Origin: Pseudomonas mandelii
Lineage (GTDB): Bacteria > Pseudomonadota > Gammaproteobacteria > Pseudomonadales > Pseudomonadaceae
DNA: 64,000 nucleotides
NCBI RefSeq assembly: GCF_900106065.1
Contig: NZ_LT629796.1
Location: 3,255,501 to 3,319,500 of the forward strand
Direction of reading: 5' to 3'
Shown here: positions 1 to 9,022 of the stretch, piece after piece
Layout: each line of letters opens with the position of its first letter
Position numbering within the stretch: the stretch's first letter is position 1
Notes under the pieces: generated by a model
The model's input: the letters and a program-made list of their open reading frames with translations, nothing else
Told to the model about the DNA's origin: nothing
Databases searched by the model: none
Translations under genes and position numbers: made by a program

Positions 1-552
1 GTGCCAGGCGGGGAGTTCACCAGCGAACTGAGTCGGCTGGAGGTCGGCGATACGCTGTTGGTGGACCGTCAGGCCTTCGGCTACCTGACGCTGGATCGTT
101 TCGTCGACGGTCGTGATCTCTGGTTGCTATCCACTGGCACCGGCGTGGCGCCATTTTTGTCGATCCTGCAGGACTTTGAGGTGTGGGAGAAATTCGAGCG
201 GATCATCCTGGTGTACAGCGTAAGGGAAGCCCGCGAGCTGGCTTATCAGGCGCTGATCGCGGGGCTGGCGCAGCGCGACTATCTGGCCGAATACGCGCAC
301 AAGTTGCAGTTCATCGCGACCGTCACGCGCGAGGAGCACCCCGGCGCCCTTAACGGGCGAATCACGACGCTGATAGACAACGGAGAACTGGAGCGGGTGG
401 CGGGGGTGGCGCTGACGCCCGAGCACTCGCGGGTCATGCTCTGCGGCAACCCCCAGATGATCGATGACACACGCAAGCTGCTCAAGCAGCGGGACATGCA
501 CTTGAGCCTCAGTCGACGACCCGGCCAAGTGGCGGTGGAGAACTTCTGGTAA
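1..552 (+). CDS. fpr: Ferredoxin/flavodoxin-NADP+ reductase, 5' end cut by window edge
   Basis: This FAD enzyme moves electrons between NADPH and ferredoxin or flavodoxin in the cytosol, supporting Fe-S cluster repair and oxidative stress defence. The 183 codons seen hold the end of the FAD domain and the whole NADP-binding domain. STGTGVAPFLS, near residue 40, is the nucleotide-binding loop, and CGNP near residue 148 is the C-terminal NADPH motif. The protein ends in an aromatic residue (ENFW), as in E. coli-type reductases, unlike the FVEK ending of the other pseudomonad Fpr. Family members are about 250 residues, so roughly 70 residues lie upstream. The GTG at base 1 is therefore probably not the start. 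Confidence 0.9.
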   Translation: MPGGEFTSELSRLEVGDTLLVDRQAFGYLTLDRFVDGRDLWLLSTGTGVAPFLSILQDFEVWEKFERIILVYSVREARELAYQALIAGLAQRDYLAEYAHKLQFIATVTREEHPGALNGRITTLIDNGELERVAGVALTPEHSRVMLCGNPQMIDDTRKLLKQRDMHLSLSRRPGQVAVENFW

Positions 553-557
553 AAAAA

Positions 558-590
558 AACGGCGCCCCGAAGGCGCCGTTCTTTTGTACG
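558..590. terminator. Bidirectional terminator between fpr and mscL
   Basis: The inverted repeat AACGGCGCC / GGCGCCGTT encloses a 5-nt loop. It has a T-rich tail on the + strand and an unbroken run of nine T on the - strand, so it can end both converging genes. Confidence 0.9.
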
Positions 591-600
591 CAACAAGCCT

Positions 601-1014
601 TCAGGGCTGATTGTTCTGGGCCTTGAGCAGGTCACGGATCTCGCTCAACAGCTCTTCTTCCTTGGTTGGAACCGGCGGCAGGGTGGGCGCCACGGCCTCC
701 TCGCGTTTCAGACGGTTGATGGCTTTGACGCCCATGAAGATCGCGAAGGCGACGATGATGAAGTCGATCAGGCTCTGGATGAACTTGCCGTAGGCCAGCA
801 CCACCGCCGGGATATCGCCGTTGGCTGCCTTGAGGGTAACCGCCAGGTCACTGAAGTCCACCCCACCGATCAGCAGGCCGATTGGCGGCATCACCACGTC
901 GCCGACAAACGATGAAACGATCTTGCCGAACGCGGCGCCGATGATGATACCGACGGCCATGTCGACCACATTACCTTTGACCGCGAAGGCCTTGAACTCA
1001 CTTATCACGCCCAT
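601..1014 (-). CDS. mscL: Large-conductance mechanosensitive channel MscL
   Basis: MscL is an inner-membrane pore that opens under high membrane tension to release solutes on osmotic downshock. The 137-residue length is normal. The amphipathic N-terminus ([20 protein letters not shown]) leads into TM1 (about 15-45, with the glycine-rich [14 protein letters not shown] pore helix), a periplasmic loop, TM2 (about 70-100) and a charged C-terminal helix bundle ([14 protein letters not shown]). AAGGA stands 9 nt before the ATG. The gene converges on fpr. Confidence 0.97.
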   Translation of the reverse strand: MGVISEFKAFAVKGNVVDMAVGIIIGAAFGKIVSSFVGDVVMPPIGLLIGGVDFSDLAVTLKAANGDIPAVVLAYGKFIQSLIDFIIVAFAIFMGVKAINRLKREEAVAPTLPPVPTKEEELLSEIRDLLKAQNNQP

Positions 1015-1299
1015 AGGTTATTTCCTTGTTACAGATGAGGTTGGTGAACGCAGTGTAAATCAGCAAATCCTGTCCTGCTCGAAACGCCTTCTTACAATGC
1101 CCGTGTTTATCGACACATTTGCAGGCATTTAGTTTGCAAAGTGCCAGCAATCGCGCGCGATCTACGCGCTAACGGGCTGATTAGCCACACAATTCTCTGA
1201 ATCATCGCATTACGTTCTTTCTATTTATGTTCTGCGCTCCGGGCCACTAGCCTCTGGGCAGCGCACTTGGAGTGCGCCTTGAAAACAGAGGAACCTGAT

Positions 1300-2841
1300 A
1301 TGACTTCCACCCTTGGCCTTGGGGCTTTCCCCCATCGGCGTACCCTTGGCGTATTAACCGCCAGCCTGCTGACCTTCTCCGTCCACGCTGCCCCCCTGAC
1401 CCGCGATAACGGTGCTGCCGTCGGCGACAACCAGAATTCGCAAACCGCCGGTGCCAATGGCCCGGTGCTGCTACAGGACGTGCAACTGATCCAGAAGCTC
1501 CAACGCTTTGATCGCGAGCGCATTCCCGAGCGCGTCGTGCATGCCCGCGGCACCGGTGCCCACGGCACCTTTACCGTGACGGACGACCTGAGTGACCTGA
1601 CCAAGGCCAAGGTGTTCGCTGGCGGTCAAAGCACGCCGGTGTTTGTGCGTTTCTCGGCGGTCGTCCACGGCAACCATTCGCCAGAAACCCTGCGTGACCC
1701 CCGGGGCTTTGCGACCAAGTTCTATACGGCGGACGGCAACTGGGACCTGGTCGGCAACAATTTTCCGACCTTCTTCATTCGTGATGCCATCAAATTCCCG
1801 GACATGGTCCACGCCTTCAAGCCGGACCCACGTACCAACCTGGACGATGATGCCCGCCGCTTCGATTTCTTTTCCCATGTTCCAGAAGCCACTCGCACGC
1901 TGACGGAGTTGTATTCCAATTCCGGTACACCCGCCAGTTATCGGGAAATGGACGGTAACGGTGTTCATGCTTACAAGTTAGTTAATGCCAAGGGTGAAGT
2001 TCACTACGTGAAGTTTCACTGGAAAAGTCTGCAGGGGATTAATAATCTCGATCCAAAAGCAGTAACCAACGTTCAAGGTCGAGACTACAGTCATATGACT
2101 AATGATTTGGTGTCTCATATTAACAAGGGTAACTTTCCAAAATGGGACTTGTACGTCCAGGTGTTAAATCCTAAAGACTTGTACAAGTTTGATTTCGATC
2201 CATTGGACGCAACCAAAATCTGGCCCGGAGTTCCTGAGCGAAAAGTTGGACAAATGGTGTTGAACCGAAATCCGGCAAATGTCTTCCAGGAAACAGAACA
2301 AGTTGCCATGGCACCGGCCAATCTTGTTCCTGGCATCGAACCTTCCGAAGATCGCTTATTACAAGGACGGGTGTTCTCTTATGCCGATACTCAACTGTAT
2401 CGCCTGGGCGCCAATGCACTGCAATTGCCAATCAATGCACCCAAGGTCGCCGTGAACAACGGTAATCAGGATGGCGCGATGAACATCGGCCATAGCAGCA
2501 GCGGCGTGAATTATCAGCCGAGCCGTTTGCTGCCTCGTGACGAGTCGCAAACCGCACGTTACAGCCAGTCGGCCCTGTCGGGCAGCACGCAGCAGGCGAA
2601 GATCCAGCGTGAGCAGAACTTCAAGCAAGCCGGCGATCTGTATCGCTCGTTCAGCAAGAAAGAACGCAAGGACCTGATCGAGAGCTTCGGCGGCTCACTG
2701 GCCACCACCGATGACGAGAGCAAGCACATCATCCTGTCCTTCCTTTATAAGGCCGACCCGGAATACGGGAGCGGCGTGACCAAGGTGGCCAAGGGTGATC
2801 TGGGCCGGGTCAAGGCACTGGCGGCCAAGCTGGCGGACTGA
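1300..2841 (+). CDS. katB: Periplasmic catalase KatB
   Basis: This heme catalase (513 residues) dismutates hydrogen peroxide. The start is taken at the ATG behind AGAGGA rather than the upstream in-frame TTG, because it gives an N-terminal signal peptide (RRTLGVLTASLLTFSVHAAP) and thus export. The active-site His lies in RVVHARG, the distal Asn in the DLVGNNFPTFF region, and the heme-ligand Tyr in RVFSYADTQ. The ankyrin gene follows after 60 bp, the same pairing as katB-ankB in P. aeruginosa. Bases from about 1910 to 2400 are far more AT-rich than the rest of the gene (see findings) although the protein reads through intact. Confidence 0.95.
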   Translation: MTSTLGLGAFPHRRTLGVLTASLLTFSVHAAPLTRDNGAAVGDNQNSQTAGANGPVLLQDVQLIQKLQRFDRERIPERVVHARGTGAHGTFTVTDDLSDLTKAKVFAGGQSTPVFVRFSAVVHGNHSPETLRDPRGFATKFYTADGNWDLVGNNFPTFFIRDAIKFPDMVHAFKPDPRTNLDDDARRFDFFSHVPEATRTLTELYSNSGTPASYREMDGNGVHAYKLVNAKGEVHYVKFHWKSLQGINNLDPKAVTNVQGRDYSHMTNDLVSHINKGNFPKWDLYVQVLNPKDLYKFDFDPLDATKIWPGVPERKVGQMVLNRNPANVFQETEQVAMAPANLVPGIEPSEDRLLQGRVFSYADTQLYRLGANALQLPINAPKVAVNNGNQDGAMNIGHSSSGVNYQPSRLLPRDESQTARYSQSALSGSTQQAKIQREQNFKQAGDLYRSFSKKERKDLIESFGGSLATTDDESKHIILSFLYKADPEYGSGVTKVAKGDLGRVKALAAKLAD

Positions 2842-2901
2842 TCGCGTTTGCCTGAAAAAGCGGGGCCTCTGACGAGGTCCCGTCAGACCAAGGAGATTGC
2901 C

Positions 2902-3444
2902 ATGCGTTTTTGCCTATCGCTGTTTCTGGCGTGCGTGTGTTTCAGCGTATTCGGCGCGCCGGCCGAAGATCCCGCAGCGCTGAAGGCTCAACTGAAAAAT
3001 TATTACTTCGACGCCGCCCGCCGTGGCGATGTGCCGATGCTCGATACCTTCATTGAGGCTGGTTACGCCCTCGATACCCGCGACAGCAAGGGTTACACCG
3101 CGCTGATTCTTGCGGCCTATCACGGCCAGGCAGCCGCCGTGGACCGTTTGCTCGCGGCAGGGGCCGATGCCTGCGCGCAGGATCAGCGCGGCAACACCGC
3201 CCTGATGGGCGCCATTTTCAAGGGCGAAATCCAGATCGCCAAAACCCTGTTGGCCGCCCATTGCAGCCCCGACCAACGTAACGGCGCTGGCCAGACGGCC
3301 GCGATGTACGCGGGACTGTTCAAGCGAGTCGAATTGCTGGATGAGCTCAAGGCCAAGGGCGCCGACCTGAATGCCGAAGATCCGTTGGGCAACAGCGCCG
3401 CGCGTCTGGCCAACGGTGAAATCCGCACAGCGGTGCCGCGCTGA
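2902..3444 (+). CDS. ankB: Periplasmic ankyrin-repeat protein AnkB
   Basis: This exported scaffold protein (180 residues) lies directly behind katB; in P. aeruginosa the neighbour AnkB is needed for full KatB activity. The start is the ATG 7 nt after AGGAG, giving a signal peptide (FCLSLFLACVCFSVFG/AP). About four ankyrin repeats fill residues 33-170, with typical GYTALILAAYHGQ, GNTALMGAIFKGE and GQTAAMYAGLFK helices. It probably shares the katB transcript, since no terminator separates them. Confidence 0.92.
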   Translation: MRFCLSLFLACVCFSVFGAPAEDPAALKAQLKNYYFDAARRGDVPMLDTFIEAGYALDTRDSKGYTALILAAYHGQAAAVDRLLAAGADACAQDQRGNTALMGAIFKGEIQIAKTLLAAHCSPDQRNGAGQTAAMYAGLFKRVELLDELKAKGADLNAEDPLGNSAARLANGEIRTAVPR

Positions 3445-3489
3445 TCCGCGTCAGCTGAGCTATCATCGCGGTTTTTGCCGGGAGTTCAG

Positions 3490-4857
3490 ATGGCCAAGGC
3501 CAAGCGCATGTACGGCTGCACCGAGTGCGGCTCAACCTTCCCCAAGTGGGCCGGCCAGTGCGGCGAGTGCGGGGCCTGGAACACGCTGACCGAAACCATG
3601 GTCGAGAGCGGCGGTGCCGCAGCACCCAGCGGTCGCACCGGTTGGACCGGCCAGCAGGCTCAGATCAAGACCCTGGCCGAAGTCAGCGTCGAAGAGATTC
3701 CGCGCTTCTCCACCGCGTCCAGTGAACTCGATCGGGTGTTGGGCGGTGGCCTGGTGGATGGTTCGGTGGTGCTGATCGGCGGTGATCCGGGCATCGGCAA
3801 GTCGACCATTCTCCTGCAAACCTTGTGCAACCTCGCCAAAGTCATGCCGGCGCTGTACGTCACCGGTGAAGAATCCCAGCAGCAGGTGGCCATGCGCGCC
3901 CGACGTCTGGGCCTGCCGCAGGATCAGCTGCGGGTGATGACCGAAACCTGCATCGAAACCATCATTGCCACCGCCCGGGTCGAAAAGCCCAAGGTCATGG
4001 TGATCGACTCCATTCAGACCATCTTCACCGAACAACTGCAATCGGCACCGGGCGGCGTGTCGCAGGTGAGGGAAAGTGCCGCGTTGCTGGTGCGGTATGC
4101 CAAGCAGAGCGGCACGGCGATTTTCCTGGTCGGCCACGTGACAAAAGAAGGCGCCTTGGCCGGGCCGCGCGTGCTGGAGCACATGGTCGATACGGTGCTG
4201 TATTTCGAAGGCGAATCCGATGGACGGCTGCGTCTGTTGCGCGCGGTGAAAAACCGTTTCGGCGCTGTCAACGAGTTGGGCGTTTTCGGCATGACCGACA
4301 AGGGCCTGAAAGAAGTCTCCAACCCGTCAGCGATTTTTCTCACTCGTGCGCAGGAAGAAGTGCCGGGCAGCGTGGTCATGGCGACGTGGGAAGGAACGCG
4401 GCCGATGCTGGTGGAAGTCCAGGCGCTGGTGGATGACAGCCATTTGGCGAACCCGCGTCGGGTCACGCTGGGGCTGGATCAGAATCGTCTGGCGATGTTG
4501 CTCGCGGTGCTGCATCGTCACGGCGGGATTCCGACCCACGATCAGGACGTCTTCCTCAACGTGGTCGGTGGGGTGAAGGTGCTGGAAACGGCCTCCGACC
4601 TGGCGCTGATGGCGGCGGTCATGTCCAGTTTGCGCAACCGCCCGCTGCCCCATGATTTGCTGGTGTTCGGTGAAGTCGGGCTGTCGGGCGAAGTGCGCCC
4701 GGTGCCGAGTGGCCAGGAACGCTTGAAGGAAGCCGCCAAGCACGGCTTCAAACGCGCCATCGTGCCCAAGGGCAATGCGCCCAAGGAAGCGCCGCCGGGG
4801 TTGCAGATTATTGCCGTGACCCGTCTGGAGCAGGCCCTCGACGCATTGTTCGAGTAG
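3490..4857 (+). CDS. radA: DNA repair protein RadA (Sms)
   Basis: RadA is a RecA-like ATPase that drives branch migration in recombinational repair. The ATG behind GGGAG gives 455 residues. It shows an N-terminal zinc finger (C10-x2-C13 ... C24-x2-C27), the Walker A GGDPGIGKST at 97-106, the RadA-specific KNRFG at 254-258, and a C-terminal Lon-like domain ending near GEVGLSGEVRPV. It stands as a single gene, with a REPIN instead of a hairpin terminator behind it. Confidence 0.97.
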   Translation: MAKAKRMYGCTECGSTFPKWAGQCGECGAWNTLTETMVESGGAAAPSGRTGWTGQQAQIKTLAEVSVEEIPRFSTASSELDRVLGGGLVDGSVVLIGGDPGIGKSTILLQTLCNLAKVMPALYVTGEESQQQVAMRARRLGLPQDQLRVMTETCIETIIATARVEKPKVMVIDSIQTIFTEQLQSAPGGVSQVRESAALLVRYAKQSGTAIFLVGHVTKEGALAGPRVLEHMVDTVLYFEGESDGRLRLLRAVKNRFGAVNELGVFGMTDKGLKEVSNPSAIFLTRAQEEVPGSVVMATWEGTRPMLVEVQALVDDSHLANPRRVTLGLDQNRLAMLLAVLHRHGGIPTHDQDVFLNVVGGVKVLETASDLALMAAVMSSLRNRPLPHDLLVFGEVGLSGEVRPVPSGQERLKEAAKHGFKRAIVPKGNAPKEAPPGLQIIAVTRLEQALDALFE

Positions 4858-4877
4858 TCGCAGGCAGCACACAATCC

Positions 4878-4967
4878 TGTGGGAGCGAGCCTGCTCGCGA
4901 TAGCGATCTGACATTCAACATTTATGTCGACTGGCATTCCGCTTTCGCGAGCAAGCTCGCTTCACAT
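4878..4967. repeat. REPIN (two inverted REP sequences)
   Basis: Two REP copies face each other: the GTGGGAGCGAGCCTGCTCGC type on the left and a degenerate partner ending GCGAGCAAGCTCGCTTCACA on the right, around a roughly 35-bp spacer. It fills the tail-to-tail gap between radA and the PilZ gene. Confidence 0.88.
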
Positions 4968-4985
4968 TGGATCAGTGTTGAGCCT

Positions 4986-5354
4986 TCAGACTTCTATGAG
5001 CGCGCCCAATTCGCGCTCCAGTTCCTTGGGATCCCCCACGTTGAACTCGATCAACCGCCGCAGGCGTTCAATCGATTCCAGGCTGATGTGTTTGCAGACG
5101 AACCCGAGTTGACCATGATCATCGTGGGTCAACATCACATCCATCTTGATCTCGACGTCTTCGTTAAGATGAATATCCACCAGGAAATGCCAGTCCGGAT
5201 TACCCAGCCACGGCTCGGGCTTCTCGATCAGCAGTCCCTTGAGTGACAGGTCGATCAGCTTCACCGGCCAGGTTAATTCCCCCTGGCTCAGCTCTGTTCT
5301 GGCATCGAACGCAATACGTTTGAAGCGGCGGCGATCGGCGGGGAGCTCACTCAT
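4986..5354 (-). CDS. PilZ-domain cyclic-di-GMP binding protein
   Basis: A stand-alone PilZ protein of 122 residues. The c-di-GMP motifs are both present: RRRFKR (residues 8-13, the RxxxR arm) and DLSLKG (about 35-40, the D/NxSxxG motif). AGAGGA precedes the ATG. P. aeruginosa has a lone PilZ protein of this size (PA4608) at the matching place beside radA. Expected role: a cytosolic receptor relaying c-di-GMP; the partner cannot be told from sequence. Confidence 0.93.
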   Translation of the reverse strand: MSELPADRRRFKRIAFDARTELSQGELTWPVKLIDLSLKGLLIEKPEPWLGNPDWHFLVDIHLNEDVEIKMDVMLTHDDHGQLGFVCKHISLESIERLRRLIEFNVGDPKELERELGALIEV

Positions 5355-5513
5355 GGCGCAATCCTCTTGATGTTCGCTGACTATAGACCGCCACGGTCAA
5401 AGCCTGCCAGTGAGGACAGTCCTCTAGACCAATGTCGGGGTATGGCCTTTGCCGTCAGGCGAGCTAAACTCGGGGTGGCTGTCTTTCTTGTCCACCCTGG
5501 CTGGAATCATAAA

Positions 5514-7580
5514 ATGAAAAATAATAATAGCCTGCTACGCCATCTACCCTGGCTGCTGCTGGCAATCGTGGGAGCGTGCGCCCTTGGTGTCGTGGCATTG
5601 CGTCGAGGCGAGGCGATCAACGCCTTGTGGATTGTGGTTGCAGCCGTGGCCATTTATCTGGTTGCCTACCGTTACTACAGTCTGTTCATCGCCAACAATG
5701 TGATGCAACTCGACCCGCGACGGGCCACCCCCGCCGTGCTCAACAATGATGGTCTGGACTACGTCCCCACCAACAAACACATTCTTTTTGGTCACCACTT
5801 CGCCGCCATCGCTGGCGCGGGGCCGCTGGTCGGTCCGGTATTGGCTGCACAGATGGGCTATCTGCCCGGTACGCTGTGGCTGATTGCCGGCGTGGTGCTG
5901 GCCGGTGCGGTTCAGGACTTCATGGTCCTGTTCATGTCCACTCGCCGCAACGGCCGTTCCCTGGGCGACATGGTCCGTGAAGAAATGGGCCGCATCCCCG
6001 GGACCATTGCGCTGTTTGGCTGCTTCCTGATCATGATCATCATCCTCGCGGTGCTGGCATTGATTGTCGTGAAAGCTCTGGCCGAAAGTCCTTGGGGCAT
6101 ATTCACGGTGATGGCGACCATCCCGATCGCGATGTTCATGGGCATTTACATGCGCTACATCCGCCCGGGCCGCATTGGCGAAATCTCCGTGGTCGGGGTG
6201 CTGTTGCTGCTGGGCTCGATCTGGCTCGGTGGGCAGATTGCCGCCGATCCGGTCTGGGCCAAAGCCTTTACCTTCACTGGCGTACAGATTACGTGGATGC
6301 TGGTCGGTTATGGTTTTGTAGCCGCCTCGCTGCCGGTCTGGCTGATTCTGGCGCCGCGCGACTACCTCTCGACCTTCCTGAAAATCGGCACCATCGTGGC
6401 CTTGGCGATCGGCATCCTGATCACCATGCCTGAGCTGAAGATGCCGGCGCTGACCCAGTTCATCGACGGTACTGGCCCTGTGTGGAAGGGCGGTCTGTTT
6501 CCGTTCCTGTTTATTACCATCGCCTGTGGCGCGGTCTCGGGTTTCCACGCGCTGATCTCCTCCGGCACCACGCCGAAATTGCTGGATAACGAAGTCAACG
6601 CCCGTTACATCGGTTACGGCGGCATGCTGATGGAATCCTTCGTCGCCATCATGGCGATGGTGGCGGCTTCGGTGATCGAGCCAGGTGTGTATTTCGCCAT
6701 GAACAGCCCGGCGGCAGTCGTCGGCAGCGATGTGGTGACCGTGGCCCAAACCGTCAGCAGCTGGGGCTTTGCAATCACCCCGGAAGCACTGCAAGCGGTG
6801 GCCAAGGACATCGGTGAAACCACGATCCTGGCCCGTGCCGGCGGTGCGCCGACCCTGGCGGTCGGTATCGCGCAGATCCTGCACAGTGTCCTGCCGGGTG
6901 AAAACACCATGGCGTTCTGGTATCACTTCGCGATTCTGTTTGAAGCGCTGTTCATCCTGACGGCTGTTGATGCCGGCACCCGTGCCGGGCGTTTCATGCT
7001 GCAGGACTTGCTCGGTTCCTTCGTGCCAGCACTGAAACGCACCGAGTCCTGGACCGCCAACCTGATCGCGACCGCTGGTTGTGTGGCGATGTGGGGCTGG
7101 TTGTTGTACCAGGGCGTCATCGATCCACTGGGCGGCATCAACACCTTGTGGCCGTTGTTCGGTATCTCCAACCAGATGCTGGCCGGTATCGCGCTGATGC
7201 TCGGCACCGTTGTGCTGATCAAAATGAAACGCCAACGTTACGTCTGGGTGACCATGCTGCCAGCCGTGTGGCTGCTGATCTGCACCACCACCGCCGGTTT
7301 CATCAAGCTGTTCGACGCCAACCCGGCGATCGGCTTCCTGTCGCTGGCGAAAAAATACAGCGATGCGCTGGCCAACGGTCAGATCCTCGCCCCGGCCAAG
7401 GACATCACTCAGATGCAGCACGTGATCTTCAACGCTTACACCAACGCAACGCTGACGGCGCTGTTCCTGTTCGTGGTCTTCAGCATCCTGTTCTATGCGC
7501 TCAAGGTCGGTATCTCCGCCTGGGGCAGCAAAGGACGCACGGATAAAGAAGCACCGTTCCAGGCGGTGCCGGATGCGTAA
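5514..7580 (+). CDS. cstA: CstA/BtsT-family pyruvate (peptide) transporter
   Basis: A polytopic inner-membrane carrier of 688 residues, from the ATG at [10 protein letters not shown]. CstA and BtsT of E. coli import pyruvate with protons, and CstA was first named for carbon starvation and peptide uptake. About 16-18 hydrophobic segments run through the protein; the family block with [20 protein letters not shown] is near residue 85. The ORF is open further upstream, but that part is not hydrophobic and the shorter start matches the family. Only a weak SD (GGA) is visible. It is followed at 14 bp by ybdD and, after a REPIN, by a CobW-type GTPase: the same trio as E. coli btsT-yjiX-yjiA. Confidence 0.93.
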   Translation: MKNNNSLLRHLPWLLLAIVGACALGVVALRRGEAINALWIVVAAVAIYLVAYRYYSLFIANNVMQLDPRRATPAVLNNDGLDYVPTNKHILFGHHFAAIAGAGPLVGPVLAAQMGYLPGTLWLIAGVVLAGAVQDFMVLFMSTRRNGRSLGDMVREEMGRIPGTIALFGCFLIMIIILAVLALIVVKALAESPWGIFTVMATIPIAMFMGIYMRYIRPGRIGEISVVGVLLLLGSIWLGGQIAADPVWAKAFTFTGVQITWMLVGYGFVAASLPVWLILAPRDYLSTFLKIGTIVALAIGILITMPELKMPALTQFIDGTGPVWKGGLFPFLFITIACGAVSGFHALISSGTTPKLLDNEVNARYIGYGGMLMESFVAIMAMVAASVIEPGVYFAMNSPAAVVGSDVVTVAQTVSSWGFAITPEALQAVAKDIGETTILARAGGAPTLAVGIAQILHSVLPGENTMAFWYHFAILFEALFILTAVDAGTRAGRFMLQDLLGSFVPALKRTESWTANLIATAGCVAMWGWLLYQGVIDPLGGINTLWPLFGISNQMLAGIALMLGTVVLIKMKRQRYVWVTMLPAVWLLICTTTAGFIKLFDANPAIGFLSLAKKYSDALANGQILAPAKDITQMQHVIFNAYTNATLTALFLFVVFSILFYALKVGISAWGSKGRTDKEAPFQAVPDA

Positions 7581-7594
7581 TCGAGGATTGCACC

Positions 7595-7792
7595 ATGTTC
7601 AATGACCTGAGTCGCCTCGGTAAATACCTCGGTCAGGCCGCGCGCCTGATGGTCGGCATGCCCGACTACGACAACTACGTCGAGCATATGCAAACCAAAC
7701 ACCCGGACAAACCGATGATGAGCTACGAGATGTTCTTCCGGGAACGCCAAGAGGCTCGTTACGGTGGCAAGGGTGGGCCGAAGTGCTGTTGA
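7595..7792 (+). CDS. ybdD: YbdD/YjiX family small protein (DUF466)
   Basis: A 65-residue protein found behind CstA/BtsT transporters. Typical family traits are the conserved [14 protein letters not shown] near residue 19, the basic Arg-rich stretch [12 protein letters not shown], and a Cys-Cys C-terminus. No membrane segment is apparent. It is co-transcribed with cstA (14-bp gap). Function is not settled; a role in transporter assembly or control is inferred from the fixed gene order. Confidence 0.93.
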   Translation: MFNDLSRLGKYLGQAARLMVGMPDYDNYVEHMQTKHPDKPMMSYEMFFRERQEARYGGKGGPKCC

Positions 7793-7818
7793 CCCGGTTG
7801 TCGGGTTAACAACAATCC

Positions 7819-7912
7819 TTGTGGGAGCTAGCCTGCTAGCGATGGCGGCTGAACATTCAACATCACTGTTGATTGACAGTCCGCCATCGCTGGCAGGCTA
7901 GCTCCCACATTT
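7819..7912. repeat. REPIN, CTAG variant
   Basis: The inverted pair is spelled GTGGGAGCTAGCCTGCTAGC / CTGGCAGGCTAGCTCCCAC, a variant in which the usual CGAG...CTCG is CTAG...CTAG. It separates ybdD from the GTPase gene within the presumed operon. Confidence 0.88.
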
Positions 7913-7954
7913 GTTTTGTGTTGCTTTTTAATTTTGTGAAACAGGAGATTCCAG

Positions 7955-8923
7955 TTGTCCTCTCCCATCCCGGTAACCATCCTCAGCGGCTTCCTCGGCG
8001 CCGGTAAAACCACGCTGCTGCGCCACCTGCTCAAAGCCGAGCACGGCCTGAAAATCGCGGTGATCGAGAACGAATTCAGTGACGCCGGTATCGACACCCA
8101 GTTGTTGGGCGATGAACCGGTGCAAGTGATGACGCTGTCCAACGGCTGCGTCTGCTGCACCATCCACACCGACCTGACCAAGGCCTTGTACCTGCTGCTC
8201 GAACGCCTGGACAGCGGCGAAATCGCCTTTGACCGTCTGGTGATCGAATGCACCGGCCTGGCCGACCCGGCGCCAGTGGCGCAAACCTTTTTCATCGATG
8301 AAGAGCTGCGCGAGCGTTACATCCTCGACGGCATCATCACCCTGGTAGACGCGGCGCACGCCGACACTCACCTGACGCAAACCATCGCCCAGGCGCAAAT
8401 CGGTTTTGCCGACCGCTTGCTGGTGAGCAAGCGCGATCTGGTGGACGAAGCGACGTTTACCGCGTTGAGCGAGCGCCTGACCCGCATCAACCGTCGCGCG
8501 CCGATTCGAGTGGTCGAACACGGCAAGATCGACCTGGCCGAATTGCTCGACGTGCGCGGTTTCAACCTGAATGCCGACCTCGGCGGCGTCAGCCTGCGTC
8601 CGGTGACCAAGGCACCCTCCATCGACCGGATCTCCAGCCTGGTGCTGCGCACCGACAAGCCGCTGGATATCGACAAGCTCAGCGAGTTCATGAACGAGCT
8701 GCTGGAAGACCATGGCAAGCAATTGCTGCGCTACAAAGGTGTATTGAGCATTGTGGGCGAGCCGCGGCGCATGGTGTTTCAGGGCGTGTTGAAGCTTTAC
8801 GGATTCGACTGGGACACGGATTGGGCAGAGGACGAGGCGCGCGAAAGCGTGATCGTGTTCATTGCCGATGATTTGCCGGAAGAGAAAATCCGTGAGGGGT
8901 TTGCGCGGGTGGCGGCGGATTGA
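7955..8923 (+). CDS. yjiA: CobW/COG0523-family GTPase (YjiA-like)
   Basis: A P-loop GTPase of the metal-chaperone family (322 residues). It starts at TTG, set by AGGAG 7 nt upstream. Residues 12-20 are the Walker A loop (GFLGAGKTT). C65-V-C67-C68 is the family CxCC metal site, IECTGLADP is the switch/Walker B region, and SKRDL (about 157) takes the place of NKxD. The C-terminal CobW domain is intact. E. coli yjiA likewise follows btsT-yjiX. Zinc or another metal as cargo is inferred. Confidence 0.93.
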   Translation: MSSPIPVTILSGFLGAGKTTLLRHLLKAEHGLKIAVIENEFSDAGIDTQLLGDEPVQVMTLSNGCVCCTIHTDLTKALYLLLERLDSGEIAFDRLVIECTGLADPAPVAQTFFIDEELRERYILDGIITLVDAAHADTHLTQTIAQAQIGFADRLLVSKRDLVDEATFTALSERLTRINRRAPIRVVEHGKIDLAELLDVRGFNLNADLGGVSLRPVTKAPSIDRISSLVLRTDKPLDIDKLSEFMNELLEDHGKQLLRYKGVLSIVGEPRRMVFQGVLKLYGFDWDTDWAEDEARESVIVFIADDLPEEKIREGFARVAAD

Positions 8924-8947
8924 AAGAGTGTGTTCATCGGTGATGAC

Positions 8948-9020
8948 GCCTTTGCGGGCAAGCCTCGCTCCTACAGGTTCTGCGTAGCCCTTGTAGGCGC
9001 GAGGCTTGCCCGTGAAGGCG
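8948..9020. repeat. REPIN, GCGGGCAAGCC type
   Basis: TTTGCGGGCAAGCCTCGCTC and the inverse GCGCGAGGCTTGCCCGTGAA face each other in the tail-to-tail gap between the yjiA-like gene and the first GntR gene. Confidence 0.85.
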
Positions 9021-9022
9021 AT

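Noticed and set aside
1020..1299. OxyR site before katB
   Set aside because: I looked for the ATAG-N7-CTAT-N7-ATAG-N7-CTAT pattern and did not find a convincing match, although OxyR control is likely from family knowledge.
5430..5455. Sigma54-like GG-N10-GC element before cstA (GGTATGGCCTTTGC)
   Set aside because: Only the GG, TT and GC positions and part of the rest fit; too weak without an enhancer site.
5544..7421. 625-codon open frame antisense to cstA
   Set aside because: His/Gln/Asp-rich shadow of a membrane protein gene.
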